DNA of 64,000 bases, from NCBI GenBank assembly GCA_902785695.1, contig CACZZQ010000010.1, positions 1 through 64,000 of the forward strand. Reading direction: 5' to 3'. The notes beneath the pieces were generated by a model, which did not search any database, was not told the DNA's origin, and worked only from the letters and a program-made list of their open reading frames with translations. Below, piece by piece: positions 8,326 to 16,398 of this stretch; positions within the stretch are counted from its first letter, which is position 1; each line of letters opens with the position of its first letter. The stretch is from an uncultured Prevotellaceae bacterium. GTDB lineage: Bacteria; Bacteroidota; Bacteroidia; Bacteroidales; Bacteroidaceae. The position numbers and the translations under genes were made by a program.

Positions 8326-8379
8326 AAGACAAGAAAAAAGAGCTGCAGAATTCATCTTTAGCTCTTTTTTTCTTGTCTT
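8326..8379. terminator. Bidirectional terminator between panE and the DUF3127 gene
   Basis: AAAAAAGAGCT (8334-8344) pairs with AGCTCTTTTTT (8360-8370), and the pairing extends outward to about 19 bp with one bulged T. It has A/T runs on both sides, so it can end panE on the plus strand and the DUF3127 gene on the minus strand. Confidence 0.85.
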
Positions 8380-8383
8380 TCGT

Positions 8384-8797
8384 TTAGAAAGGCAGGTCAT
8401 CGGCTGTACCTTCACCGGCAGGTTCCTGTGCAGGAGGGAATGGTGCTGTTGCTGCATCAGGCGCGGCAGGTGCTGCTGCCTGCTGCGGTGGGAAAGGTGT
8501 TGCTGCGGGTACAGTGCCTGCCACTTGACCGCGGATAATGTTGTAAGCACGAATATCGTTGAACCAACGTCCGTTGTATTCACGGGCATCAATATCAAAC
8601 TGAACCGTGATTTCCTCGCCCGGCTGAATATTGAACTGCTTGATGCGATCCTCACCAAAGATGTTGAATAACATCTTTCTGGGATACTGACCAGGAACCT
8701 CGATCACGTATTCCTGAGTCATCCATGGGTTACCTGTGCGTGCAGACACACCACCTCTTGCCTCCATGATGGCAATGACTTTTCCTGTTAAATCCAT
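8384..8797 (-). CDS. DUF3127 protein with SSB-like C-terminal tip
   Basis: 137 residues. Residues 1-95 match the Bacteroidota DUF3127 family (start MDLTGKVIAIME, then a GVSARTGNPWMTQEYVIE segment and WFNDIRAYNI), a small beta-rich, OB-like domain. A Pro/Ala-rich linker of about 35 residues leads to a C-terminus ending ADDLPF. Single-stranded-DNA-binding proteins have the same build: OB domain, flexible linker and an acidic D-D-x-P-F tip that recruits repair proteins. A DNA-binding role is therefore plausible but unproven. It is transcribed divergently from dnaN. Confidence 0.8.
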   Translation of the reverse strand: MDLTGKVIAIMEARGGVSARTGNPWMTQEYVIEVPGQYPRKMLFNIFGEDRIKQFNIQPGEEITVQFDIDAREYNGRWFNDIRAYNIIRGQVAGTVPAATPFPPQQAAAPAAPDAATAPFPPAQEPAGEGTADDLPF

Positions 8798-8888
8798 ATC
8801 TCAATTGTTACTTTTGTTTGTATTTTCACGAAATCGCTTGCGAAATTACTAAAATAGTTTGAAAACAAGCAATTTTTTCGCAAATATT

Positions 8889-8918
8889 TTGCCAATCAAG
8901 TGTTTTTTTGTATTTTTG
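8889..8918 (+). promoter_or_regulatory. dnaN promoter
   Basis: TTG (8889-8891) and TATTTTTG (8911-8918) are 19 bp apart. The predicted transcript starts after an in-frame ATG at 8908, which supports the ATG at 8956 as the true start. Confidence 0.8.
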
Positions 8919-8955
8919 TAGTCCAATTCGAATAACAACTAACAAGTATAACCAT

Positions 8956-10080
8956 ATGAGATTTATAGTATCAAGCACCGCACTGAGCAACCGGTTGGTA
9001 GCTCTGTCAAGAGTAATTAACAGCAAGAACTCGTTGCCTATTCTGGGTGACTTCCTGTTTGAGATTATCGATGGGAAACTGAATCTGACAGCATCAGACA
9101 GCGAGGTGATGATGAAGACAACGCTTGAGCTGACTGAGACCGACGGTGACGGACGCTTCTGCGTAGGCAACCATGACCTATTGGAAGCTGTGAAAGGCAT
9201 CTCTGAGCAGCCCATTACCATTGAGGTAAACCAGGACGACAACCTGGCCAAGATCAGCTATCAGAACGGTATGTTCTCACTGCCTGTCGAGAATGCCGAT
9301 GAGTTCCCGCAGCCTCAGCAGATTGGCGATGGTGCCACCACTATTAATATAGCCACCAACGTACTGGCCGAGAATATCAACCGTTCTATCTTCGCTACAG
9401 CTCAGGACGAGCTCCGTCCCGTAATGAACGGTATCTATTTTGACCTGACCAGTGAGTATCTGGCTATCGTAGCCAGTGATGGCCATAAGCTGGTACGCAA
9501 CAAGGTGCTCAACATCCGCAGCGAGCAACCCGCTTCATTCATCCTGCCTAAGAAACCTGCATCGCTGCTTAAAGGCGTACTGGGTAAGCAGGGCGGTGAT
9601 GTAGTAATCCGCTTCGATGAGCGTAATGCAGAGATTAACTTCGAGGACGGCATCATTATCTGCCGCCTGATAGAAGGCCGTTTCCCCAACTACAACTCTG
9701 TGATACCTCAGAGCAACCCCAACCAGTTGACTATTGACCGCATGGGACTGCTGGCAGCACTCCGTCGCGTACAGCCTTTCTCCAACGATTCCAGCAACCT
9801 GATCCGTTTCCACGTTGAGAACGGAACGCTGCAGCTTGACGCAGAAGATTATGACTTCTCAAAGACCGCTACAGAGCGCATGACTTGCGATTACAACGGT
9901 ATGCCTATGAGCATCGGATTTAAGGGATCATCATTTATTGAGATACTGAGCAACTTCGACTGCGACCAGGTCATCATACAGTTGGCCGACCCCAGCCGTG
10001 CCGGATTGGTATTGCCTTCCGAACAGCCTGAAAATCAGGATGTGCTGATGCTGATGATGCCAATGCTGATCAATGATTAA
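8956..10080 (+). CDS. dnaN: DNA polymerase III beta subunit (sliding clamp)
   Basis: 374 residues, the normal clamp length. Three clamp repeats are recognisable: start MRFIVSSTAL, central SDGHKLVR, and the C-terminal hydrophobic pocket region ending in LMMPMLIND. The dimeric ring tethers the replicative polymerase and other enzymes to DNA. It leads a plus-strand series: DEDDh exonuclease, coaBC, rlmD. Confidence 0.97.
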   Translation: MRFIVSSTALSNRLVALSRVINSKNSLPILGDFLFEIIDGKLNLTASDSEVMMKTTLELTETDGDGRFCVGNHDLLEAVKGISEQPITIEVNQDDNLAKISYQNGMFSLPVENADEFPQPQQIGDGATTINIATNVLAENINRSIFATAQDELRPVMNGIYFDLTSEYLAIVASDGHKLVRNKVLNIRSEQPASFILPKKPASLLKGVLGKQGGDVVIRFDERNAEINFEDGIIICRLIEGRFPNYNSVIPQSNPNQLTIDRMGLLAALRRVQPFSNDSSNLIRFHVENGTLQLDAEDYDFSKTATERMTCDYNGMPMSIGFKGSSFIEILSNFDCDQVIIQLADPSRAGLVLPSEQPENQDVLMLMMPMLIND

Positions 10081-10109
10081 TGCATCATTCATAATGCATA
10101 ATTCATAAT
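10079..10109. repeat. Heptamer repeat (AATGCAT/AATTCAT), about 4.4 units
   Basis: Units AATGCAT, CATTCAT, AATGCAT, AATTCAT and AAT follow the last two bases of the dnaN stop codon with an exact 7-bp period. It fills most of the 42-bp gap between dnaN and the exonuclease gene. Confidence 0.8.
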
Positions 10110-10122
10110 AGGTTGAGAATAA

Positions 10123-10989
10123 ATGAAACTGAATTTAAATAAGCCACTGGTCGTCTTCGATTTGGAGACGACCGGTCTTGATTTGGTCAAGGACCGAATC
10201 ATACAGATATCCTATATTAAGGTTTATCCCGACGGACACGAGGAGCGGGGTGACCACCTGGTTAACCCGGAATGCCATATTCTGCCTATCATCACGCAAT
10301 TGACAGGCATTAGGAATGAGGATGTGCAAGACCAGCCCACCTTCAAACAGCTGGCCAAGAGTTTGGCAGAAAAGTTCACGGGTTGCGACTTTGCAGGTTT
10401 CAACTCCAACAATTTCGATATTCCCTTGCTGGCAGAGGAGTTTCTGCGTGCCGGCATCGACTTTGACTTCTCCAAGTGCCGACTCATCGATGCCTGCACC
10501 ATCTTCAGGAAGATGGAACGCCGCAACCTTGCCTCAGCCTATAAGTTCTACTGCGGTCGTAAGATGGAAGAGGACTTTGAGGCTCACCGTGCCGATCAGG
10601 ACACAGAAGCCACCTATCGCGTGCTGATGGGCGAATTGGATTATTATACGGAAGAGAAGCAGCGTGAACTTGGTGAGGATCCTGAAGGTCGTGTATTGAC
10701 AAACGACATGGATTGTCTGGCACAATTCTCAAAAGCCAACAATAATGTAGACTTTGCAGGCCGCATCATTTGGGGCGAGGCGAAGGATGCCCAAGGCAAC
10801 ACCATCACGGACAAAGACGGCAAGCCCGTCATGGTAGAATACTTCAATTTCGGCAAGCATAAAGGCAAGACCGTGGCCGAAGTTCTCCGTACCGACATGG
10901 GCTACTACGCTTGGATTATGGGCGGCGAGTTTACATATAACACCAAACAGGTGCTGACCCGCATTCGTCTGCGCGAGGCACAGAAATAA
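10123..10989 (+). CDS. DnaQ-like 3'-5' exonuclease with extra C-terminal domain
   Basis: 288 residues. The DEDDh exonuclease domain (about 1-180) shows Asp13/Glu15 in FDLETTGLD, Asp99 in NSNNFDIPLL, and His155/Asp160 in HRADQDTEA. The C-terminal 100 residues contain FNFGKHKGKTVAEV and GYYAWIMGGEF, a small module found at the end of exodeoxyribonuclease X-like proteins. Its place directly after dnaN suggests proofreading or repair linked to the clamp (inference). Confidence 0.9.
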   Translation: MKLNLNKPLVVFDLETTGLDLVKDRIIQISYIKVYPDGHEERGDHLVNPECHILPIITQLTGIRNEDVQDQPTFKQLAKSLAEKFTGCDFAGFNSNNFDIPLLAEEFLRAGIDFDFSKCRLIDACTIFRKMERRNLASAYKFYCGRKMEEDFEAHRADQDTEATYRVLMGELDYYTEEKQRELGEDPEGRVLTNDMDCLAQFSKANNNVDFAGRIIWGEAKDAQGNTITDKDGKPVMVEYFNFGKHKGKTVAEVLRTDMGYYAWIMGGEFTYNTKQVLTRIRLREAQK

Positions 10990-10993
10990 CAAT

Positions 10994-12184
10994 ATGCTGA
11001 AGGGAAAGAAAATCGTATTGGGAATAACGGGCTCTATAGCAGCCTATAAGTCATGCTTGATTATTCGTGAACTGGTGAAGCGTGGTGCCGAGGTGCAGGT
11101 GGTTATCACACCAGCCGGCAAGGAGTTTATCACACCTATCACGCTATCGGCACTCACGCAGAAGCCTGTCATCAGTGAGTTTTTCTCACAGCGCGACGGC
11201 ACATGGCACTCACATGTAGCTTTGGGGTTATGGGCTGATGCGATGCTCATTGCTCCCTGCACAGCATCCACTTTAGGTAAGATGGCCAACGGCATTGCCG
11301 ACAATATGCTCATCACCACGTATCTATCGATGAAGGCACCTGTCTTTATCGCACCTGCCATGGACTTGGATATGTATGCCCACCCTACCACGCAACAGAA
11401 TATGGAGCGTCTGAAGGGCTTTGGCAACCATATCATTGAACCACAGAGCGGTTTTCTGGCCAGCGGACTTGAAGGCAAAGGCCGAATGGAGGAGCCCGAG
11501 AAGATTGTGGAAGCACTGGATTTATTCTTCGAAGAAAAAGACCTGCAGGGCAAACGTATCATGATTACCGCAGGTCCAACCTACGAGAAGATTGATCCAG
11601 TACGTTTCATTGGCAATTATTCAAGCGGCAAGATGGGTTTCGCCCTCGCCGAAGAATGTGCCCGCAGAGGAGCAGATGTAACGCTGATAGCCGGTCCTGT
11701 TAACGTACAATGTGCGATGAGTAATATACATCGCATCGATGTAGAAAGCTGCCAACAAATGTATGATGCAGCAATGAGCTCATTCTCCAAAATGGATGCA
11801 GCCATCCTGTGCGCTGCCGTAGCCGATTTCCGTCCTGAAGAAGTGGCTGACCAGAAGATTAAGCGCGTAGGTCAGACGATGGACATCCACTTGATACCCA
11901 ATCCTGACATCGCAGCCTCACTTGGTAAGACGAAACGCAAGGGACAGGTGCTTGTAGGCTTTGCCCTTGAGACCAATGATGAGCAACAAAATGCCCAGCA
12001 GAAACTGGAAAAGAAGAACCTGGACTTCATCGTCTTGAACTCCCTGCGCAACGAAGGCACTTGTTTCAAGAGCGACGAGAACCAGATAAGTATCATATCG
12101 CGCAACAGCCAGAAAGACTTCATGAAGAAACCGAAGTCCGAGGTGGCCAGCGATATCATTGATGAACTTACAAAGATTTTATAA
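10994..12184 (+). CDS. coaBC: Bifunctional phosphopantothenoylcysteine decarboxylase/phosphopantothenate--cysteine ligase
   Basis: 396 residues. The N-terminal flavoprotein CoaC half (about 1-180) shows GITGSIAAYKS, the catalytic His in GTWHSHVALG, and PAMDLDMY. The CoaB half shows AGPTYEKIDPVRFIGNYSSG, the nucleotide-binding and dimer segment. Together they convert 4'-phosphopantothenate and cysteine to 4'-phosphopantetheine for CoA synthesis. The stop overlaps the rlmD ATG by 1 bp. Confidence 0.96.
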   Translation: MLKGKKIVLGITGSIAAYKSCLIIRELVKRGAEVQVVITPAGKEFITPITLSALTQKPVISEFFSQRDGTWHSHVALGLWADAMLIAPCTASTLGKMANGIADNMLITTYLSMKAPVFIAPAMDLDMYAHPTTQQNMERLKGFGNHIIEPQSGFLASGLEGKGRMEEPEKIVEALDLFFEEKDLQGKRIMITAGPTYEKIDPVRFIGNYSSGKMGFALAEECARRGADVTLIAGPVNVQCAMSNIHRIDVESCQQMYDAAMSSFSKMDAAILCAAVADFRPEEVADQKIKRVGQTMDIHLIPNPDIAASLGKTKRKGQVLVGFALETNDEQQNAQQKLEKKNLDFIVLNSLRNEGTCFKSDENQISIISRNSQKDFMKKPKSEVASDIIDELTKIL

Positions 12185-13662
12185 TGGCGAGAAACAAGAA
12201 ACCATTACCCTTATTAGAAAACATTACTATCGAGGCCGTAGCAGCAGAAGGCAAATGTCTGTTCCACTGGAACGAACTGGTGGTATTCGTACCGTTTTGC
12301 GTGCCTGGCGACATGTGTGACATTCAGATTCGTCGTAAGAAGCACTCGTTTGCCGAAGGCGAAGTAGTGCGGTTCGTAAAGAAGAGCGACGTACGTGCAG
12401 TACCTTTCTGCCAGCATTTCGGTGTTTGCGGCGGCTGCAAATGGCAAAACCTGCCATACGAAGAGCAACTAAAATTCAAACAGCAACAAGTATTCGATCA
12501 GCTGCATCGCATTGGCAAGGTGGAGTTGCCAGAGTTCCGCCCTATTCTGGGTAGCGTAAAGACACAGGAATATCGCAACAAGCTGGATTACGGATGCGCT
12601 AACAAGCGCTATCTGACGAAAGAGGAAATGAGGAGCCTCCCCCCAGCCCCCTCCGAAGGAGGTGGAGCCAAGGATGTACCTGCCATCGGTTTCCATATCA
12701 CAGGTGCGTTCGATAAGATTCTTCCTATTGAGAAGTGCTGGCTGATGGATGATTTGCACAATTGCATCCGCAACGACATTCGTGACTATGCGATAGAGCA
12801 TGGTCTTTCGTTCTTCGACCTCAGGGCGCAGGTAGGACTCTTGCGCGATGTGATTATCCGCAACTCTGCCAGCGGAGAGTGGATGGTCATCATACAGTTC
12901 CACTTAGGAGCCTCCCCCAGCCCCTCCGAAGGAGGGGAGAAACATTGGGATAGCGAAGACGGAGAAAAAGCACTCGGATTGTTGCAGCATGTAGCAGACA
13001 CGTTCCCGCAGATCACTTCCCTACTCTATCTGGACAACCAGAAGTGCAACGACACCATTGGCGATCAGGAGATCCTGGTGTTCAAGGGCGAGGATCATAT
13101 CTTCGAACTGATGGAGGATCTGAAGTTCAAGGTGGGGCCAAAGTCGTTCTATCAGACGAACACCGAGCAGGCCTATCATCTTTACAGCGTTGCACGCGAG
13201 TTTGCAGGATTGACGGGCAAAGAGATGGTGTACGACCTCTATACAGGAACGGGCACTATAGCCAACTTCGTAGCCAAGAAAGCAAAGAAGGTCATCGGTA
13301 TTGAGTATGTCCCCGAGGCTATTGAGGATGCAAAAATCAACTCTGAGATTAACGGCATTGAGAACACGCTGTTCTATGCCGGCGATATGAAAGATATTCT
13401 GACGGATGAATTTATTGCCGAGCACGGACGTCCCGATGTCATCATCACCGACCCGCCCCGTGCAGGTATGCACCCCGATGTAGTAAAAACCATTCTGCGT
13501 GCTGCTCCTGAACGTATCGTCTATGTATCATGCAATCCTGCCACGCAGGCTCGCGACCTGCAGGATTTGGACGAAGCGTACAAGGTCGTAGAAGTACAAC
13601 CCGTGGATATGTTCCCGCATACCCCGCACGTTGAGAATGTTGTACTGTTGGTGAAAAGGTGA
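12184..13662 (+). CDS. rlmD: 23S rRNA (uracil-5-)-methyltransferase, RumA/RlmD family, with two repeat-derived insertions
   Basis: 492 residues. The N-terminal TRAM-like domain is followed by a 4Fe-4S site, Cys76, Cys82 and Cys85 in CQHFGVCGGC, with a fourth Cys probably in IEKCW. The SAM-binding motif is DLYTGTGTIANF. The catalytic Cys lies in VSCNPATQARDL, after DPPRAGMH. These enzymes methylate C5 of a uridine in 23S rRNA; the exact position is not decidable here. Two segments (SLPPAPSEGGG near residue 153 and ASPSPSEGGE near 243) do not belong to the family. They are coded by GC-rich palindromic repeats inserted in frame. The TGA stop lies within a GTGAAAA repeat. Confidence 0.93.
   Translation: MARNKKPLPLLENITIEAVAAEGKCLFHWNELVVFVPFCVPGDMCDIQIRRKKHSFAEGEVVRFVKKSDVRAVPFCQHFGVCGGCKWQNLPYEEQLKFKQQQVFDQLHRIGKVELPEFRPILGSVKTQEYRNKLDYGCANKRYLTKEEMRSLPPAPSEGGGAKDVPAIGFHITGAFDKILPIEKCWLMDDLHNCIRNDIRDYAIEHGLSFFDLRAQVGLLRDVIIRNSASGEWMVIIQFHLGASPSPSEGGEKHWDSEDGEKALGLLQHVADTFPQITSLLYLDNQKCNDTIGDQEILVFKGEDHIFELMEDLKFKVGPKSFYQTNTEQAYHLYSVAREFAGLTGKEMVYDLYTGTGTIANFVAKKAKKVIGIEYVPEAIEDAKINSEINGIENTLFYAGDMKDILTDEFIAEHGRPDVIITDPPRAGMHPDVVKTILRAAPERIVYVSCNPATQARDLQDLDEAYKVVEVQPVDMFPHTPHVENVVLLVKR
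12632..12669. repeat. GC-rich palindromic element inserted in rlmD, copy 1
   Basis: GGAGCCTCCCCCCAGCCCCC leads into the hairpin CCTCC GAA GGAGG. It codes for SLPPAPSEGGGA in frame. Confidence 0.85.
12907..12937. repeat. GC-rich palindromic element inserted in rlmD, copy 2
   Basis: GGAGCCTCCCCCAGCCCC leads into CCCCTCC GAA GGAGGGG, a 7-bp stem. It codes for GASPSPSEGGE in the same reading frame as copy 1, 275 bp away. Confidence 0.85.
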
Positions 13663-13673
13663 AAAAGTGAAAA
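13651..13673. repeat. GTGAAAA repeat with 8-bp period
   Basis: GTGAAAA occurs at 13651, 13659 and 13667. The middle copy supplies the TGA stop codon of rlmD. Confidence 0.65.
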
Positions 13674-13708
13674 AGGTATATAAGTTAAATGTAAAAAGAA
13701 TCGAGACT

Positions 13709-14752
13709 ATGAAGAAGATTTTGATGGCAGCCCTGATGATGGGTGCAACACTGAGCACACAGGCTCAGAGCAATTGGTTTGAAAACGTGAAGTTCAGCGG
13801 ATACGGCATGGTGCAGTATCAGGCAAGTGACCAAGATCAAAAAGAGTCCAACGGATTTAACCTCCGTCTGGCACGTTTGGCATTGGAGGGGCGCGCCCAC
13901 AAAGACTTCTATTGGAAGACACAAATGCAGATTAACGGAAATGCCTTTGACACAAAGGCAGACGGTAAGAAAAACAACATGACCATCCGTCTGGTAGACC
14001 TCTTCGGAGAGTGGCAGAAATACGAGTTCTTTAAAGTGAAGGCTGGTCAGTTCAAACGTCCCTTTACGTTTGAGAACCCCATGCACCCTATCACTCAAGG
14101 CTTCATGAGCTACTCACAGAATGTCAGCAAGTTGGCTGGCTTTGCCGACCGTACTGGCGAACACGCATCCAACGGTCGTGACATCGGTGTCCAGATCCAG
14201 GGTGACTTCCTGAAGAATGCCGAGGGTCGCAACCTGTTACACTATCAGATTGGCGCATTCAACGGCGAGGGCATCAACACTGGCGACGCAGACAACCGCA
14301 AGGACATCATCGGCGGTGCATGGGTTATGCCTATCAAGGGATTGCGTATCGGTGCCTTCGGATGGACTGGTAGTCGTGCAGGCGTAGGCGAGAAGAACCG
14401 CTATGCCATTTCAGGCGAATATGCAGCTAACGACTGGACCTTCCGTACAGAGTATATCCACAGTCAGGGTTGGAACGCAGCTCAAACCAGCGACAAGGCC
14501 GATGGTATCTATGCACTCTGCATTGCTCCTATCCAAAAGAACAAGATGCACGTCAAGGCTCGCTACGACCTGTATCGCGAGGCCAAGGAATGGGGACAGT
14601 CAAAGACCATGTACGAGATCGGTGCCGACTACCTGTTCACCAAGAACCTACAGATTAACGTGGAGTATGCTCGCGTGAACGACCGCACCATTGCCAACCC
14701 CGACAAGCACAACTACAACATGGTAGATGTGGAGCTCGATTTCCGCTTCTAA
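13709..14752 (+). CDS. Porin, phosphate-selective porin O/P-like
   Basis: 347 residues. The signal peptide (MKKILMAALMMGATLSTQAQ) is followed by an alternating beta pattern through to the terminal aromatic residue (VDVELDFRF), typical of an outer-membrane barrel. The FSGYGMVQYQ start and FKVKAGQFKRPFTFENPMHP segment are those of the OprO/OprP-like family in Bacteroidota. The ATG at 13709 is preferred over an in-frame GTG at 13667 because it gives a proper signal peptide. The transported substrate is not predictable. Confidence 0.85.
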   Translation: MKKILMAALMMGATLSTQAQSNWFENVKFSGYGMVQYQASDQDQKESNGFNLRLARLALEGRAHKDFYWKTQMQINGNAFDTKADGKKNNMTIRLVDLFGEWQKYEFFKVKAGQFKRPFTFENPMHPITQGFMSYSQNVSKLAGFADRTGEHASNGRDIGVQIQGDFLKNAEGRNLLHYQIGAFNGEGINTGDADNRKDIIGGAWVMPIKGLRIGAFGWTGSRAGVGEKNRYAISGEYAANDWTFRTEYIHSQGWNAAQTSDKADGIYALCIAPIQKNKMHVKARYDLYREAKEWGQSKTMYEIGADYLFTKNLQINVEYARVNDRTIANPDKHNYNMVDVELDFRF

Positions 14753-14753
14753 A

Positions 14754-14787
14754 AGTGAAGAGTGAAGAGTGAAGAATTTGCTACCGC
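14754..14787. repeat. Heptamer repeat (AGTGAAG)x3 plus TTTGCTACCGC tail
   Basis: Three exact 7-bp units (14754-14774) lie between the porin and ansA, followed by TTTGCTACCGC (14777-14787). The same tail follows related arrays at 17507-17517 (reverse strand) and 46622-46631. Confidence 0.85.
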
Positions 14788-14790
14788 TTC

Positions 14791-15831
14791 ATGCAAAGTA
14801 AAGTTCTTTTAATCTACACAGGCGGAACGATTGGTATGAACCAAAACCCGCAGACAGGTGCTCTGGAGCCATTCGACTTCGAGCACCTGCTCAGCCGTGT
14901 GCCGGAGCTGAAGCAATTTCAGACCGAGATAGCCACCTATCAGTTCAACCCTCCTATCGACTCCAGCGATATGTCGCCCCGTCTGTGGACAGAACTGGCC
15001 CATATCATTGCCGACCACTACGAGGAATACGACGGTTTTGTGATTCTTCATGGCACCGACACGATGGCTTACACAGCATCGGCCCTATCGTTCATGCTCG
15101 AGAACCTTTCGAAACCTGTGATCCTCACTGGCTCGCAACTGCCTATCGGTCAGCTGCGCACCGATGGCAAGGAGAACCTGATTACCAGTATCGAGATGGC
15201 TGCGGCAAAACGAGAGAACGGTTCTGCGATGGTACCTGAAGTGGGTATCTACTTCAACGGACACCTGATGCGCGGCAACCGCACCACCAAACAGAGTGCC
15301 GATGAGTTCAACGCCTTTGAGTCGTTCAACTATCCTCATCTGGCTGATGCTGGTGTAGAGATTACCTATCACAATGAGTTCATTCATCGCCCATCACCCG
15401 TCACCCGTCACCCGTCACCCTTTACGCCTCAATTCAAACTTGACAACAACGTGATCATTTTCTCGTTGTTCCCTGGCATCCGCGAAGACCTGATTCGTCA
15501 CATCATTGCTACGCCTAACCTACGAGCCATCGTGATGCGTACCTTTGGCTCAGGCAATGCGCCTCAGAGTCCCTGGCTTATCAATGCCCTTCGCGAGGGA
15601 ACCCGCAATGGCAAGGTCATCATCAACATTAGCCAATGTCTGCAAGGCTGTGTGGAGATGGGACGCTATGATACCGGCTATCAACTACAGGAAGCGGGTG
15701 TTATCAGCGGTTACGACGGAACGGTGGAGGCAGCAGTTACCAAACTGATGTATCTACAAGGGAAATACGAAGACGCTGAACAGGTGCGCAAGTATATGAG
15801 ACAAAACATCCGTGGAGAAATCTCCATTTAA
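14791..15831 (+). CDS. ansA: Type I L-asparaginase
   Basis: 346 residues. It hydrolyses asparagine to aspartate and ammonia. The first catalytic Thr is in YTGGTIGM and the second in HGTDTMAYTASALSF. TGSQLPIGQLRTDGKENL is a type I (cytosolic) asparaginase segment, and no signal peptide is present. Between YHNEFI and LDNNVIIFSLFPGI lies RPSPVTRHPSPFTPQF, which is foreign to the family and coded by a CACCCGT heptamer array inserted in frame. It probably forms a surface loop. Confidence 0.93.
   Translation: MQSKVLLIYTGGTIGMNQNPQTGALEPFDFEHLLSRVPELKQFQTEIATYQFNPPIDSSDMSPRLWTELAHIIADHYEEYDGFVILHGTDTMAYTASALSFMLENLSKPVILTGSQLPIGQLRTDGKENLITSIEMAAAKRENGSAMVPEVGIYFNGHLMRGNRTTKQSADEFNAFESFNYPHLADAGVEITYHNEFIHRPSPVTRHPSPFTPQFKLDNNVIIFSLFPGIREDLIRHIIATPNLRAIVMRTFGSGNAPQSPWLINALREGTRNGKVIINISQCLQGCVEMGRYDTGYQLQEAGVISGYDGTVEAAVTKLMYLQGKYEDAEQVRKYMRQNIRGEISI
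15388..15422. repeat. Heptamer repeat (CACCCGT) inside ansA
   Basis: Five units (CGCCCAT, CACCCGT x3, CACCCTT) with an exact 7-bp period code for the RPSPVTRHPSPF insertion. Confidence 0.9.
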
Positions 15832-15855
15832 TATTAACTATAAAAACCTACAACA

Positions 15856-16398
15856 ATGAAAGAATTGAAAGGAACAAAGACAGAGAAAAACCTGCAAGAA
15901 GCTTTTGCAGGTGAGAGTCAGGCACGCAACAAGTACACCTACTGGGCATCAAAAGCCAAGAAAGACGGTTATGTACAGATAGCTGCTATCTTTGAAGAGA
16001 CAGCTGCTAACGAGAAGGAACATGCCAAGATGTGGTTCAAGCTGTTGGAAGGCGGTGCCATCAAGAGTACTGCCGAGAATCTTGAGGCTGCTGCTAATGG
16101 CGAGAACTTCGAGTGGACGGATATGTATGCCCGCATGGCCAAGGAGGCTCGCGAAGAGGGCTTTGATGAGATTGCCGAAAAGTTCGAGGCCGTTGGTAAG
16201 ATTGAGAAGGAGCACGAGGAGCGCTATCGCAAACTTCTGGACAACGTCAAGAAGGAACGCGTGTTCTCAAAAGATGGTGACGTTATCTGGCAGTGTTCAA
16301 ACTGCGGACATATCGTCATCGGCAAGAACGCCCCTGAGGTATGCCCTGTATGCGACCATCCCCAGGCTTATTTCCAAGTAAAGGCTGAGAATTATTAA
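15856..16398 (+). CDS. rbr: Rubrerythrin
   Basis: 180 residues. The ferritin-like four-helix domain carries the diiron ligands ([23 protein letters not shown], and a second ExxH-type pair, [10 protein letters not shown]). A C-terminal rubredoxin domain has CSNCG and CPVCDHP, which bind one Fe. It detoxifies hydrogen peroxide in anaerobes. The start follows ansA by 24 bp with no visible promoter of its own. Its 3' end overlaps the convergent wecB-like gene by 4 bp. Confidence 0.96.
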   Translation: MKELKGTKTEKNLQEAFAGESQARNKYTYWASKAKKDGYVQIAAIFEETAANEKEHAKMWFKLLEGGAIKSTAENLEAAANGENFEWTDMYARMAKEAREEGFDEIAEKFEAVGKIEKEHEERYRKLLDNVKKERVFSKDGDVIWQCSNCGHIVIGKNAPEVCPVCDHPQAYFQVKAENY

